This document shows positions 1 through 11,900 of a DNA stretch of 64,000 nt, in pieces. How positions within the stretch are numbered: position 1 is the stretch's first letter; every line of letters begins with the position of its first letter. Made by a program: the position numbers and the translations under genes. This DNA is from Pycnococcus provasolii (taxonomy: Eukaryota > Chlorophyta > Pseudoscourfieldiophyceae > Pseudoscourfieldiales > Pycnococcaceae), in assembly GCA_938743325.2 (NCBI GenBank), contig OW568870.1, positions 62,001-126,000 on the forward strand, read 5' to 3'. The notes beneath the pieces were generated by a model that saw only the letters and a program-made list of their open reading frames with translations, did no database searches and was not told where the DNA came from.

Positions 1-585
1 CGCGTACGCGAGGAGCGCTTTGGTGGTTGTTTCGTCGAAGATCTGAGGCGGCGGCGGCGGCGGCGGCGGATGTCCAGTTGCAGGAGTTGCGTGAGCTGAC
101 GTTGAGGTGGAGGCTGAGGCGGCACGTCTGTGCATCACCTGTGCGTCTGTGCACGGCTGAGGCAGCGCGCACGCGGGTGATGTTGAGTGTTGAGTGTGGA
201 GTTTGGAGTGTTGGAGGCGGGAGCTTGCATGCAGGAGGCGCGAAGACGGGAGGGCGGGACGGGACGGGAGGAGGAACTTGACCACCTCAGTCGACGTCAA
301 GCAAAGGTAAAAGCACGAGGAACCAGCAGTGCCCGGCCGGCCGCGAAGGTTAAGGGTAAAGAAAGAACCAATACCGGTTATTACAGGACACACATCAACT
401 TCGAAGGCGGAGGGTTGGGTTGGGGGTTCCATCACAGAGGCATGAGGGAGCGATTAGGTTAGGACTTTGGGGTTTGCGATGTGGTACAGTATTATGGATA
501 GATTTTTAGATTGATCGGGGATTCGATTTTGCTTTTCGATTTTCACCTCCTCCCCCGAGCACACCGCACCCACAATATACGCACC
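1..585. other. Left-edge non-coding stretch
   Basis: I see no gene I can support here. The two short plus-strand frames at 27-281 and 187-462 are low in complexity, overlap one another and resemble no family. The stretch probably holds the promoter and 5' UTR of the ankyrin gene that starts at 586, and perhaps the end of a gene lying to the left. A GGC/GGA trinucleotide run sits near 50-70. Confidence 0.5.
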
Positions 586-1542
586 ATGGCGGCGACCACA
601 GCCCCTGCAGCGCGTCCCTGCTCCACCGCACGCCGAACCTCACCGCTCAGCCGCAGAAGCAGGAGGCCGCTGAGGAGTCCGCTCACCTGCCGCGCGGAAG
701 CCGACAACCCGGCGGCGCTCCCTCCCGAGGAACTCGAGGCGAAGATGAAAGAGGCGATGGACGCGAATCCGGAGCTCAAACAGCAAATGGAGGCGATGGA
801 GGAAGCCATGGAGCAAAACCCAGCGCTCAGGCAGCAGATGGCGCAGATGGCGGAACTCATGAAGCGCGACCCAGCTAAATTCCAGCAGGTTGTCATGGCA
901 CAGCAGCAGCAGCAGAAGGAGATGCAGGAGATCCTGGCGAGCGACGAGTTCAAGCAAAAGGTGGAGGAACTCAAGGGCGACGCCGACCTCGTGCCGCTCT
1001 TCAAGGCGGTCGAGGAGCAGGGACAGGCGGGACTCCAGCAGTTCTGGGATGACGAGGCTGTTCTCCGCAAGTTTGGACGCATGATGATCGAGGTGCGCGA
1101 GATGCGCGCCGCGAACGGCACCGCCTCAGCTGCTGGAGCAGCGCCGGCAGGGCCGGCGGAGGTGAACAACCTGTTCGACGCCGCGAAGGAGGGCGACGTC
1201 GAGGCGCTCGAGGACTTTGTGGCGATTGGAAAGGACCTCAACGACCAGGATAGCGAGGGGCGCACGCCGCTGCACTACGCCGTGGCGTACGACAAGGCGA
1301 TCTCCGTCGACGCTCTCATCGAGGCGGGTGCGACCATCGACTCGCGAGACAACAAGCAGAACACGCCGCTGCACTACGCTTGCGGTTATGGAAGAGTGGA
1401 TATTGCCGAGGCGCTGCTGGATGCGGGTGCTGACCCGGCGGCTGTTCAGGAGGAATTTCAGACACCAAAGATGCTCGCGGAGAAGGATGAGCGCAATCCC
1501 ATTGCCAAAAATAGCAAGTTGATTGAAAGGTTGGCTGGCTAG
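586..1542 (+). CDS. Plastid-targeted ankyrin-repeat protein, STT1/STT2- or AKR2-like
   Basis: 318 aa from the ATG at 586 (CACCATGG context); the frame is open upstream to 511 but the earlier codons look like UTR. Residues 1-38 are rich in Ala, Ser, Thr and Arg without acids and end near LTCRAEA, like a plastid transit peptide. Residues about 70-170 are helical, with Met/Gln-rich repeats (NPALRQQMAQM, LKGDADLVPLF) typical of STI1-type segments. Residues about 195-310 are ankyrin repeats (GRTPLHYAV, NTPLHYACGYG). STI1-like plus ankyrin is the layout of cytosolic AKR2, which escorts outer-envelope proteins, and of the plastid STT1/STT2 pair, which sorts twin-arginine-pathway cargo in the stroma. 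The presequence favours the STT type. The family assignment is firm; the exact orthology is inferred. Confidence 0.8.
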   Translation: MAATTAPAARPCSTARRTSPLSRRSRRPLRSPLTCRAEADNPAALPPEELEAKMKEAMDANPELKQQMEAMEEAMEQNPALRQQMAQMAELMKRDPAKFQQVVMAQQQQQKEMQEILASDEFKQKVEELKGDADLVPLFKAVEEQGQAGLQQFWDDEAVLRKFGRMMIEVREMRAANGTASAAGAAPAGPAEVNNLFDAAKEGDVEALEDFVAIGKDLNDQDSEGRTPLHYAVAYDKAISVDALIEAGATIDSRDNKQNTPLHYACGYGRVDIAEALLDAGADPAAVQEEFQTPKMLAEKDERNPIAKNSKLIERLAG

Positions 1543-1739
1543 GAGGTGGTGTGCGTGTGTGTGTGTTTGACTTCAAAAGATAGAAGAAAAAAACAATTGA
1601 AATAGAAAAGATAAGGCTGCTTACTTTGTTCTATCAGCAGAAAAATTTCTTCGATCGTGTGTCAAAAACTACAAGCTAGATCATCAGTTATTATTATCCA
1701 AAAATACACATCACACAAGGCGGCACCTACTTTGCATAT

Positions 1740-3140
1740 TTAAGCAGCTTGCGTGGTGGGGCGCACGATGGGAATCGGCAGGGAGGGGGAAACAGTTGGC
1801 GGCGCCTTGATTTTGAGCACACTCAATGGGTCGGGCCCGGCGAGATGGGGTGGTGGTGGCGGTGCATTTGCGAGCGCAGCCAGAAGAGGCGTTGGCGCTT
1901 TGGGTGGGTAGACGGGTGAGTCGGGCTGGTTAGGTTGTTTGAGCACGAAGACTGAGCTAGCATCGGGGTGGTACGGCGAGATGAAGAGCTCCGCATCACT
2001 GACGAGACTCTCGATGCGCGTGATGACGGCAGGTGCTCCGCCGGCGATGGCGAGGTCTCGCGCTTGCATCTGCCTCCACACGCTGGGTGAGGATGCAGCG
2101 ATGTAGCCGTCGGCGGTGGCGGTGGCGGCGTTGATGGTGGCGGTGGTTCCATTCGTGGAGTTTATCGTGGGTGCATCGAGGTACACCTCGAGAACAGCAT
2201 CTGGCTTGGGGCGGTAGCGCCGTCGCTCCCTCTTGTCGAGGTGCTTCGGTGGCGGTGGAATCTGCTTCTTGTAAAGCGGGAAGCCGAGCACGCAGTGCAC
2301 TCCGTGATCGTCGCAGAGCTTCTTCGTGGGAAAGCACTCCGCCTGCCTCACGTCCTGCACAACCTCGACGCCACAGCTCTTGTAGACACGCCCAGGAAGT
2401 CCCACGCCCTCGCCACAGGGCACGCGCCCCGCTCGCTCGAGAAAGTGCAAGTGCAACGCGCAGCGCCCTCGCCTCATCTTCTCTGACGCATGCATGACAC
2501 CGCCAGAGGCGATGGATCCGTGCGAGCTGGCTATGGAGCCACCGCCGCGCTTCGGCAGCCACATCTGGCACATGGGAACGCACGCGCCCAGGCTCCCGCT
2601 CTCCTCCGTGAGCAGCTCAAGCACCGTCTCGAGCTTGATGTAGAAGCTATCATTTTCCGTCGCCGTGAAGCACTTGACATTCTGCAGGGTGGCAAAATTT
2701 TCCCCCGACGAGCGGCTGCTGAGAGAGCTCGACGTGGTGATACTTTCGAAGGATGCCGCCGTGCGTAAGCTTGCAGTCAGTTCCGACGAGTTGCCGGCGT
2801 TGCTGTTCCGCGGCGTTTCGAAGCTCGGCCGTTGGATGGGTGTCATGCTGGGAGGTTCCACCGCGGGCGATCCCGCGCGCTCTTCGCTGTGCACTGCGTG
2901 CTTGGTGCCTTTTTGCTTGCTTTGTGCCGCCCGTCGCCTCCAAGAGCGCACACGTTCGACCCAGCGTGGCAAGATGCCAATGCTCGTGCAGGACTGCTGC
3001 TGACCGTGTTGTTGTTGCTGGTGCTGCTGCTGGTGCTGCTGCTGCTGCTGTGAGGAGAAGTAGTAGTTGGTGGTGTTGTCAGAGTTGTCTGAAGATGCGT
3101 TGGACGATGAGCGCGAGTGCCCACACGTTGGCATGTGCAT
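1740..3140 (-). CDS. GAF-like domain protein with poly-Gln N-terminus
   Basis: 466 aa on the minus strand, from the ATG at 3140 (a second Met two codons later could equally serve). Residues 1-60 are Ser/Asn/Gln-rich with CAG-type runs. Residues about 155-325 read like a GAF domain of the kind found in plant NIN-like and bHLH-MYC regulators: LGACVPMCQMW, then GEGVGLPGRVY, VVQDVRQAECF, GVHCVLGFPLY and AVLEVYL. The spacing 'G-x-GLPGRV ... G-FPLY ... LEVYL' is what suggests the fold. The C-terminus is Pro-rich. No DNA-binding motif (RWP-RK, bHLH) is visible, so a regulatory role is only a guess. Two TATA-like sites lie just upstream. A basic stretch (KRERRRYRPK) could act as a nuclear signal. Confidence 0.7.
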   Translation of the reverse strand: MHMPTCGHSRSSSNASSDNSDNTTNYYFSSQQQQQHQQQHQQQQHGQQQSCTSIGILPRWVERVRSWRRRAAQSKQKGTKHAVHSEERAGSPAVEPPSMTPIQRPSFETPRNSNAGNSSELTASLRTAASFESITTSSSLSSRSSGENFATLQNVKCFTATENDSFYIKLETVLELLTEESGSLGACVPMCQMWLPKRGGGSIASSHGSIASGGVMHASEKMRRGRCALHLHFLERAGRVPCGEGVGLPGRVYKSCGVEVVQDVRQAECFPTKKLCDDHGVHCVLGFPLYKKQIPPPPKHLDKRERRRYRPKPDAVLEVYLDAPTINSTNGTTATINAATATADGYIAASSPSVWRQMQARDLAIAGGAPAVITRIESLVSDAELFISPYHPDASSVFVLKQPNQPDSPVYPPKAPTPLLAALANAPPPPPHLAGPDPLSVLKIKAPPTVSPSLPIPIVRPTTQAA

Positions 3141-3190
3141 AACTACTACGCCTGTGGGGAATGGAGAAAATGTGCTGCTGCCTTTGCCTG

Positions 3191-3224
3191 TATTTATAAG
3201 CGGTATGTGCTCTGTATTTATAAG
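3191..3224 (-). promoter_or_regulatory. Twin TATA-like boxes
   Basis: The ten-base word CTTATAAATA (minus strand) occurs twice, at 3191-3200 and 3215-3224, 51-84 bases upstream of the GAF-like gene's ATG at 3140. The position and sequence fit a TATA box, and the duplication suggests two start sites. The function is inferred. Confidence 0.5.
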
Positions 3225-3263
3225 TTTAGAACCTGTAAATTGCGATACGATACGCTACGAGCC

Positions 3264-3319
3264 AACGAGACGAGACGCGACGAGACGAGACGAGACGAGA
3301 CGAGACGAGACGCGACGAG
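3264..3319 (+). repeat. CGAGA pentanucleotide tandem repeat
   Basis: About eleven copies of ACGAG with occasional ACGCG variants form a simple pentanucleotide array in the shared 5' region. Confidence 0.85.
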
Positions 3320-4487
3320 TGCGAAGAGAGTGCTGAGCGGCGAAGGAGAAGGCGAGTGTAATCAAGAAACACACACACAGCAGGGTAGGGTAGGTGGTAG
3401 GGTAGGGTAGGGGCAGGAAGGAGCGCCTGAAAGCAGGGTGGAGAATAAAGTATGTCGTCCAGGGCGTATGATATTAGGCTGGTCCGAGGGGGAGGGCGAG
3501 AGCAAAGGAGGGGCCGCACCTCGGAGGGGAGGGGGGGAGCGGGAGTACTGTCATGGGTCGGCAGAAAAGGCAATCTTATTTGGAGATTTTCTTGCGAGGA
3601 ATGGCGTGGCACCCTCTTAGGGGCGATGGAGGGTCCATGTGCCCTGTAGACGTGGCAGTGGGTTTGAAATATCTCCCCCAGCCGCCTTGCAGGGCACCCT
3701 GACCAGGCTGCCAGGGGAACCGAGGTTCTACTTTTCTTTCCCATTGCCTCTCCCTCGGTTGGCGGAACCAACGGGGCAATTTGTCTCCCCTCCCATCCAC
3801 GTGGTGACATCACGTGGTGCCTCCGCCCTCTTCCCTCTCTTGCTGGCTGGCTGGTCTCTTGCATCTAGCTGGTGGTTCGGCCTGGTGGGCGTGCGCTCTT
3901 GCTCTTGCTCTCCTGCTTTTCTTTTCAAGGGGGTTCGTTTGGGCTTTTGAAGCAACACTACCGGGTAGGACTACCTAACAGAAAGACATGAACGCCGCGG
4001 AATTCGGCCATGAACGAGGAACGAACGGAATCCGGTATAGGTCCTAAAGGTAGTTCTATCATAAAGTTATCCAGGTCTGCGATAACGCGATCGGCGGTCT
4101 GGCAAAGGTAGACTGGCGGCCAGATCTGGCAGTAAAAACCCAGTAATTGATTGCAGGATGGCAAAGGAAGTTCACGAAAGACACCCCACCTCGGTGGTGA
4201 CCCAGGCTGCCAGGTGACCCTCGTCCAAGACCGATGATGATCACGTGACCGTGGATTGGCCCTAGGGGAGATACAGTAACAAAAATTTTGGGGAAATTCT
4301 TTCGTGAGCTTTTCCAATCTCGCGTTGGCGGCCCGGACTTGCCAGCCTAGCATAACGGAAGCGGTCAAGCTATTCTTGTGCAACAAAACAAAAATATGTG
4401 CCCAACCGCCATCCGTCGCATCCGAACCTATCATAACAGCAGAAAAGAACGTGCCCACCCTCCTCCCGCCGGTGGGGAACAGCCGCC

Positions 4488-5916
4488 ATGGCTGCCAAAG
4501 AGAAACGCAAACACCACCTAACCGTACAAATACCAGGAGAAGAGGATACAGTAGACGTAACAATCGTCGCACCACAAGTCGACTGCGCTACTGCACGTCG
4601 TCTTGTGGCGGCGTCGTCAAGAGCCAGCAACAAGAAGGCACCAACACCAACAACACGTTGCAGCAATCCCGGGGTGGTTCTTCACGCAGCGCAAACACAG
4701 CAAAGACAGCTCGTGGGATTGTGCGGCCGCTTCCTGAGGCTTGTTGCGTGGGCCGTCGTCTTTGCCTTGTACATCCTCTACCAGGTTGTCGTCGGCGACG
4801 TTCACACGATGTCTCGCATTGACACCGCAGTCAAGAAGATGCTCTTTGCGACTCTCCCAGAACCAAGGAGCGATCTCAACGAAGCGATACGCTGGCTGCA
4901 GAGAGACGTCGTCGCGCCCGCTTGGCGCGATCCCGTGTGCGGCGACGGCGTGTGTGAGCAACCTTACGAGACGCGTGGCACCACTGGGCCAGGCGCATGT
5001 CCGGCGGACTGTGGAGCTGACCGCGACGTTTCTAAAGCCATCGTGCGCGTTGCGTCCGACTTCCGCGGCTTTCCTCGCATTTCGTCGCAGACGCTGCAAA
5101 AAGCCGCTCGGTGGAACCTGTGCCAGCGCGACGACGAGCGCGCCCGTGCCGGCGGGACGGACTTGTGCTACTTCGAGAACGACGTGAAGTTTGAGGATGA
5201 CGCTCAGCTGCAGGCGGTCGAGGTTGAGCTGCCACACGGACTTTGGTATCTCACACTTGATGGAGATCCTGCAGGACGCACGGCGGGATTTCTGGTGGAC
5301 GCGGATGTGCTCGCATCGCGAGGTCTTTTGGGCGCATACAACGCGACGCGCGAACTGGATTCGCGCAGCACGGGAGATGTGAAGCTTGCACTAGACGCAA
5401 CTTCCTGGGGAACGTGCGACACGGGCCGCTCTCCATCGTCGTCAAATCCGACAAAATCGTCGATCTTCGGCCGGCGCCAGCTCCTGCAGCAGGAGTGCGC
5501 CTTCAGCTGCCCGCCCGAAGATGTTGCGAGCACGGAGTGCCCATGCAGCGTTTGCGAGACGGATCTGAGCTCAGAAGCGTGCACAAGTGCAATCACAGAA
5601 TATTGTGCAGCACCCGATGGTATGGGATATCCTCCTCAGCCCGCAGAGCCGCCGCCTGATTCGCCGCCTGATTCGCCGCCTGATTCATCGCCACCATCGC
5701 CACCATCATCTCCGCCTCCTTCGCCACCACCGTTGCCACCACCGTCGCCACCACCGTCGCCACCATCGCCACCACCTCCGCCTCCTTCGCCGCCACCTCC
5801 GCCAAGTCCACCACCAAATCCATGTACCCGAATTGGTAACTGCGCGCCGCCGCCGCCGTTGCCGCCGCCGCCGCCGCAGCCACCGTTGCCGCCGTTGCCA
5901 CCGCCACCGCCGTCGC

Positions 5917-5966
<50 letters not shown>

Positions 5967-8900
5967 TCATTCTCGCCACCATCGCCACCACCATCTCCGC
6001 CTCCCTCACCGCCTCCCTCACCTCCACCATCGCCACCGCCAAATCCGCCATATTCGCCACCTTCATCGCCACCGTTTCCGTCCCCACCTCAACCGCCGAA
6101 CCCGCCGCCTCCGCCAGTGCCACCCGCACCGCAGGGACCCCACTGGGTTCAAATGGGCGGTGATTATGACGGCACGAGAGCGGAAGAGAACTTCGGGGCC
6201 TGCGTGTCGCTATCTGCGGATGGCGAGTGGCTTGCAGCCGGCCATGGCGGTGGCGTTGGTATTCCATCCCTTGTTCGCATATACTCGAGCTCGTTTGGGA
6301 CCGCGGCACGACGATCGTCGGCAGCGTGGAAAAACTGCGGCAATGATCCACAGCTCAACAGTCTTGACACGGGCAGAACAGTCGTGCGCATGTCAGCGAA
6401 TGGCCAACGCGTTGTGGTGGGCATTCCAATGCGAAGTTCTTCGCCGGGGTCCAACGATCAGGTTGGCATCGTACGAGTCTTCCAATTCACCACCAACGAT
6501 CCGTCGAATCCTGACTGCAGCTCGTCGTCGTGGATTCAGGTAGGATCGGCCATTCAGCCAGCGCCCATCGCCGCGTACCAGCAATTCGGATATGCCGTGG
6601 GAATTTCACATGATGGCAGCCGCATCGTCGTCGGTTCGCCGGGCGATGCCTCCGCGGGATGTGTTACCGCGTACGACTACGATGGGACGAGCTGGAATCT
6701 CGTGGGTAACGCGAACGACATGCTCGGTGAAGCGGCAAACGATGGCGCCGGCGAGTCGGTTTCCATCTCGCACGACGGTTCTCGCATCGCATTTGGTGCG
6801 CCAATATGGGGTCCCTCCGCGGAAAGGCGTGGCAAGGTGTACCTGTACGAGTACGACGCCTCCATCAAGATGTGGAAGAAGCAATACGAAGCACAGGGCG
6901 CGGGGCGCTTGAACAAGTGGGATTTTGCGAGCACGCAAGAGTTTGGAAGTGCGGTGGCACTGTCCGGCGATGGATACACGCTCGCCGCCGCCAGCCCCTT
7001 TTCGAATCAGGCTGACGGCGAAGTGCACGTCTACCGCTGCGATGGCACTACTGTAAATGCGTGCAATCTCATAAGCGTCATCACGGGTCCAAATAGAAGC
7101 GGCGGGCAGCCTGGCCTAGCCAACGAAGGCGTCTCCCTTACGTACGATGGCCGGATTGTGGCCGTCGGCTACCGCATGATTGATACCACAACTCTGGCAA
7201 TGGCTGGAATGGCACGAACATTTTCGCTGAGCGGTGACAACTCGACGTGGAGCACGTATCCAAAATCAGCTGAGCCGATTCAGATGAAAAGTTGGCCAAC
7301 AGGCGAGAGAGCTTACGACGAATTCGGTGGAAGCGTTTCGATCAGCAGAAACGGGATTCGCATGGCTGTGGGGGTGCCGAAATATGACCCAGACATGTCT
7401 GGATCATCTCTCCCAAACCCCCTCAAAAGACGCGATGCTGGCCAAGTGCGGATGTTTGAGATCACGCTACTGGGCGATGCATCACCACCTTTGCCGCTGC
7501 ATTCACCTCCTCCAGGCCCCCAATTTACGGTTCCCGCCACCCCACCCGCATTTCAGCCTCCCACGTCGCCGACACTGCCAGCCCAATCGCCTCCGCCGCT
7601 ATCACCGCCATCACCGCCTCCACCTCTACCACCGCCGCCACGGCCGCCGCCGCCACTACCGCCGCCATCACCGCCCCCTTCCCCGCCTCCGGCACCGTGC
7701 ATATCGACGAATTCGTGTCCCCCGCCGCCGCCATCGCCGCCACCACCGCCGCCATCGCCGCCATCGCCGCCATCGCCGCCGCCTCCGCCGCCACCACCAC
7801 CACCTCCGTCACCACCACCCGCCATTGCCTCCTCCTCCGGGCCATCGCCGTCACCACCACCCGCCATCGCCTCCTCCTCCGGGCCATCGCCGTCACCACC
7901 ACCCGCCATCGCCTCCTCCTCCGGGCCATCGCCGTCACCACCACCCGCCATCGCCTCCTCCTCCGGGCCATCGCCGTCACCACCACCCGCCATCGCCTCC
8001 TCCTCCGGGCCATTGCCGTCACCACCACCCGCCATCGCCTCCTCCTCCGGGCCATCACCGCCACCACCATCATCCAGTCCGGGGTCTCAATCAGGATGCT
8101 TGGCTGCCGCCATCGCTGCACATGGCTCCAAGGTCACGGCGACGCGTGGACTCCAAGTCGGAGATTGGAACTGGGTGCCCAGCGGCTGCTCGGTGCAGTC
8201 TGGCGGAGACTGGGCGGCGCACTACAACACCAACATGGATATGGAACCGGCTGGTCCAATTATAGCTAGCGACATGGCGATCTACACTCTCGTGCCACCA
8301 CCGTCACCACCACCGTCACCACCACCGTCACCACCACCGTCACCACCACCGTCACCACCACCGTCACCACCACCACCACCGTCACCACCACCGTCACCAC
8401 CACCATCGCCATGGAACCAGGCCAGCGGTTGGAATCGTCTGACAGATATTTTTGGCGAGACGTTGGATGAAAAGGCTGGCAGTTCGGTGTCCCTTTCTGG
8501 AGATGGATTACGATTTGCCGTTGGATCTCAACAATATGAGTGTGCTGTGGGCTCGCAAACCGGCAAGGTGCGGATATTCCGTGCCATTACATATACAGGG
8601 TTAGGGTCCAGTAGTTCAGACACTGAATACCAGCAGCTTGGTCAGGCCATCTGTGGTACGGAGGATGGGGAACATTTTGGCTCACGTGTAGCGTTGTCGT
8701 CAGATGGTTCGCGCGTTGCAATCGGAGCTGACTTGGCCACCGTCTCCTCAAAGAACAAAGCTGGTCGCGTGCAGATTTATGAATATACTTCGACTGGGGC
8801 CTTCCCGGGCTCGATGGGCTGGGTGCAGCTTGGTTCTGACATCGTAGGCGAAAAGTCCAGGGAGATGTGTGGTGAAGCCTTGTCTCTGTCTTCGGATGGC

Positions 8901-11900
8901 TCGCGCATCGCCGTGGGATCGCCAGAGTATGACTCGGGAGGAGTCGACCAAGTAGGTCGTGTACGTGTATTCGAGCTATCCCCGGCAACAGCCACGAACC
9001 CTACGGCAACATGGGTGCAGGTGGGCAGTGACGTTAGTGTCGGCGACAATGAATTTGATGAATGTGGATCATCTGTAGCATTGTCGTCAGATGGCTCTGT
9101 CCTCGCCGTCGGCTGTTCCTCCGTGGGCACTTCTGTTACACCAGGTTACGTGCGCGTGTATCGGATCACAACATCAAACACATATGTACAGATTGGTGGT
9201 ACCTTATATGGCAATGCGGCTGGCGATCGATTTGGCAGGAGTGTGTCTATGTCGATGAATGGAGAAATCGTGGCTGTGGGTAATGGAAAGGAGGACGCTG
9301 GGACCAAGGGCGCAGTCCGCATTTACAAACTTACGAACTTACCGAACGGCAATTCGTGGATTCCGCTCGGTAACAGCATCGAAGCAGAATCGACGGATGA
9401 TTATTTTGGAAGTTCTATACAAGGTGTGTCACTGTCAGGTTCAGGCCACCGGGTTGCCATCGGAGCACCAGCACCTACCAACGATACGGTGAGTGTGTAC
9501 GAATTAACGCAACTGAGTAGTACTGATTCCAGCTTGGTTTGGGTCCGACTTGCCGACCCAATCAGCCATCCTCAAACACATTATGGCATGAAATTTGGTA
9601 AAGCAGTGTCTCTTTCGCACGACGGGTACCGCGTCGGTATTGGGTCACCACAATTTATGCTTCCAACTTCCGGCGAGAGGCGGGGTCTTGGCACTGTGCT
9701 AGAATTGCAGTATTCATCGTCAGGGCTGTCACATCGCAGGCGCACCCTCCAGCAGATGCAGCGAGATTCCATATATCAAGCTGATCCAGTGTGCAATCAA
9801 ATTTGGGAATCGCGCCCACCAACAACGTCAGCCATTCTGCAATCTCCCCCTGCACAATCGCCGCCGCCGTCGTCGCCACCGTTGCGATATCCAGTTCCGC
9901 CGTCGATGTCGCCACGACTACCACCTATGCAACCCCCACCTCGCGCAGGCGATGTTCCCACAGTTCCCCCATCCCCACCCCTTCAATTGCCGCCTCCACC
10001 GAATCCTCCTGATCCCGCAGCACTGTCCATCGCAGCACCGCCACCAAGTCCACCGCCACTCACCCCGAGGCTCGTGGTTGCGGTATCCAACGAGACTCTG
10101 CCTGCACCACCTCCTGACATGCCCCTCCCACCGCCTCCGCCCGATTCCAAAGCTCCCATCATAACGCTCATCGGACCCGACGAAGTGGACGTAGCTCGAT
10201 ACGAAGACTACGTGGATCGCGGCGCCACCTGCGTCGACAACGTCGACGGTGCCATTGTCGTCGAACCACCCACAAGTCTCTCTGAGGTGAACACGGCAGT
10301 ACCTACACTGCCGGAACTTCCTCACGTGCTGGCGTACGAGTGCGTCGATCAATCTGGCAATCGTGCGGAGGCTCAGAGGCGCGTCCATATCCTGGATAGC
10401 AGATGCACGGCAGCATCCGCGAGGACGGGGTTCCGCGAGCATGTATGCCCGGGCATGTCCGTCGTCAGTGAAACAACTCCAGAATGCAGCGTCTACGGCG
10501 TCTGCAGCGATGGCTCTGCATGGTCGTCTTCAGATTTGGGCCATGCCTTGCTCCCCGCGGCGTCTACGCCAGTCGGTACCATACCACCACGCATCCTACT
10601 TGTTGGCATGAAGGCTGGGGCGCTCATGGCACGTGCGGTGGACGGCACTCTCGTTCTTCAAGAGGAGGTGATGCAGGGACAAGTGTACGTCGACCCTGGA
10701 TACGTCTGCCTAGATCAGACAGGTGGAGACATTACCGACAGTGTGAGCGTGTTCGGCGAAGCGGCTGTGGACACGAGGCGTCCGACGGTCGACCCATTCG
10801 TGATACGCTACACGTGCACAGATCTTGCCGGTATTCGTGCCGAGGAGGTGCAGAGATGGATCGCCGTAACTTCTCAGTGCGCCGGCGGCGAGGCAACTTG
10901 CGATGATGGAAGGTGCCCCGTGGGTGGATACTGCATTGCAAGTGAGCCAACTGCCTTTGAAGCTGCACAGATGCTCGAGAAGCTTTCAGAGGACAATCCA
11001 CCAACCATCACGCTGATTGGAGATGAGATGATCGAGATTGATGGCGGAGGATATGCGAAGTGTAGCGAGGGTCTTGCTGTTTCCGCACTCTGTGATCGTG
11101 GTGTGACGGCAATGGATACCACGGACGGCGATCTCACGCCTTACGTCATGGCATGTGATCGAAACTTCCAAAGCGAAGGTCTTGCCGGATGTGCGATCCA
11201 TGGATCGGACTACCCAGGAATGCACGATATCAAGTTCAGCGTTACTGATAGTGCTGGAAACGAGGCTCATGTGTTGCGCAAGGTCATGATCCTTGTCCAG
11301 TGTGATGCTGGAATGGTGCGATGCAAGGATGGCATAACGTGCGTGCCTGAGGGAAACCCTTGTGTGATGAACATTGGCGCTGAGATCGAGCAGGCGGCGG
11401 AACCACCCGCGACGGCGATGCCACCAAATGTCACGTTGCTAGGCCCGGCAGTCGTGACGTTGCCGCGCTTTGCCACATACACGTTGTGCGCTTCTGATAA
11501 ACTTTCCACAGATCGTGCGCTGTGTGACCAAGGAGCTTTCGCTCACGATGATGATGTCGATGGCAATCTCACCGACTCCTTGCTTGTTTGCCCTCCAGAG
11601 TCGTGCATGCCATTCGGATGCGCAGGCCACGAATTATGGCGCAAGGGTGTGGATAGCTGTCTCAATACGTCGACGCCTGTAGGAACGGTGTTCTCGGTGG
11701 ATTTCGTCGTATTTGACACCGACGGCGTGCACGCATCCGCGACACGAACCATCACAATCGGCGAGCCATGCCCAGAAGGACAGTACTGGTGTCCGACGAA
11801 TTCGCCCATGGGGCGGTGTGAGAGAGCCTCGTGCGAAGCGATCGAGGCGCTGGCTGACGCGAAAGAATTACCGTCTTCTCTGCAAACGAGCCTTGATTTT

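Larger units (their letters stand above)
3141..4487. other. 1.35-kb intergenic region between divergent genes
   Basis: Shared upstream region of the GAF-like gene (minus) and the giant channel gene (plus). Besides the TATA pair and the CGAGA repeat, it holds GGTAGGGTAGGG-like G-rich runs near 3385-3415. The frames in this region (for example 3958-4575 minus) are not supported, because they run into the start of the channel gene on the other strand. I see no gene. Confidence 0.5.

Noticed and set aside
3958-4575. 205-codon minus-strand frame upstream of the channel gene
   Set aside because: It overlaps the channel gene's start on the other strand and has no domain; composition is unlike the neighbouring proteins.
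7812-8063. CRISPR-like regular repeats
   Set aside because: Units are head-to-tail without unique spacers, lie in a coding frame and the genome is eukaryotic.
7525-8265. His/Arg-rich and Arg/Val-rich frames over the Pro-rich stalk
   Set aside because: Frame-shifted readings of CCN-rich repeats; the main 11-kb frame explains them.
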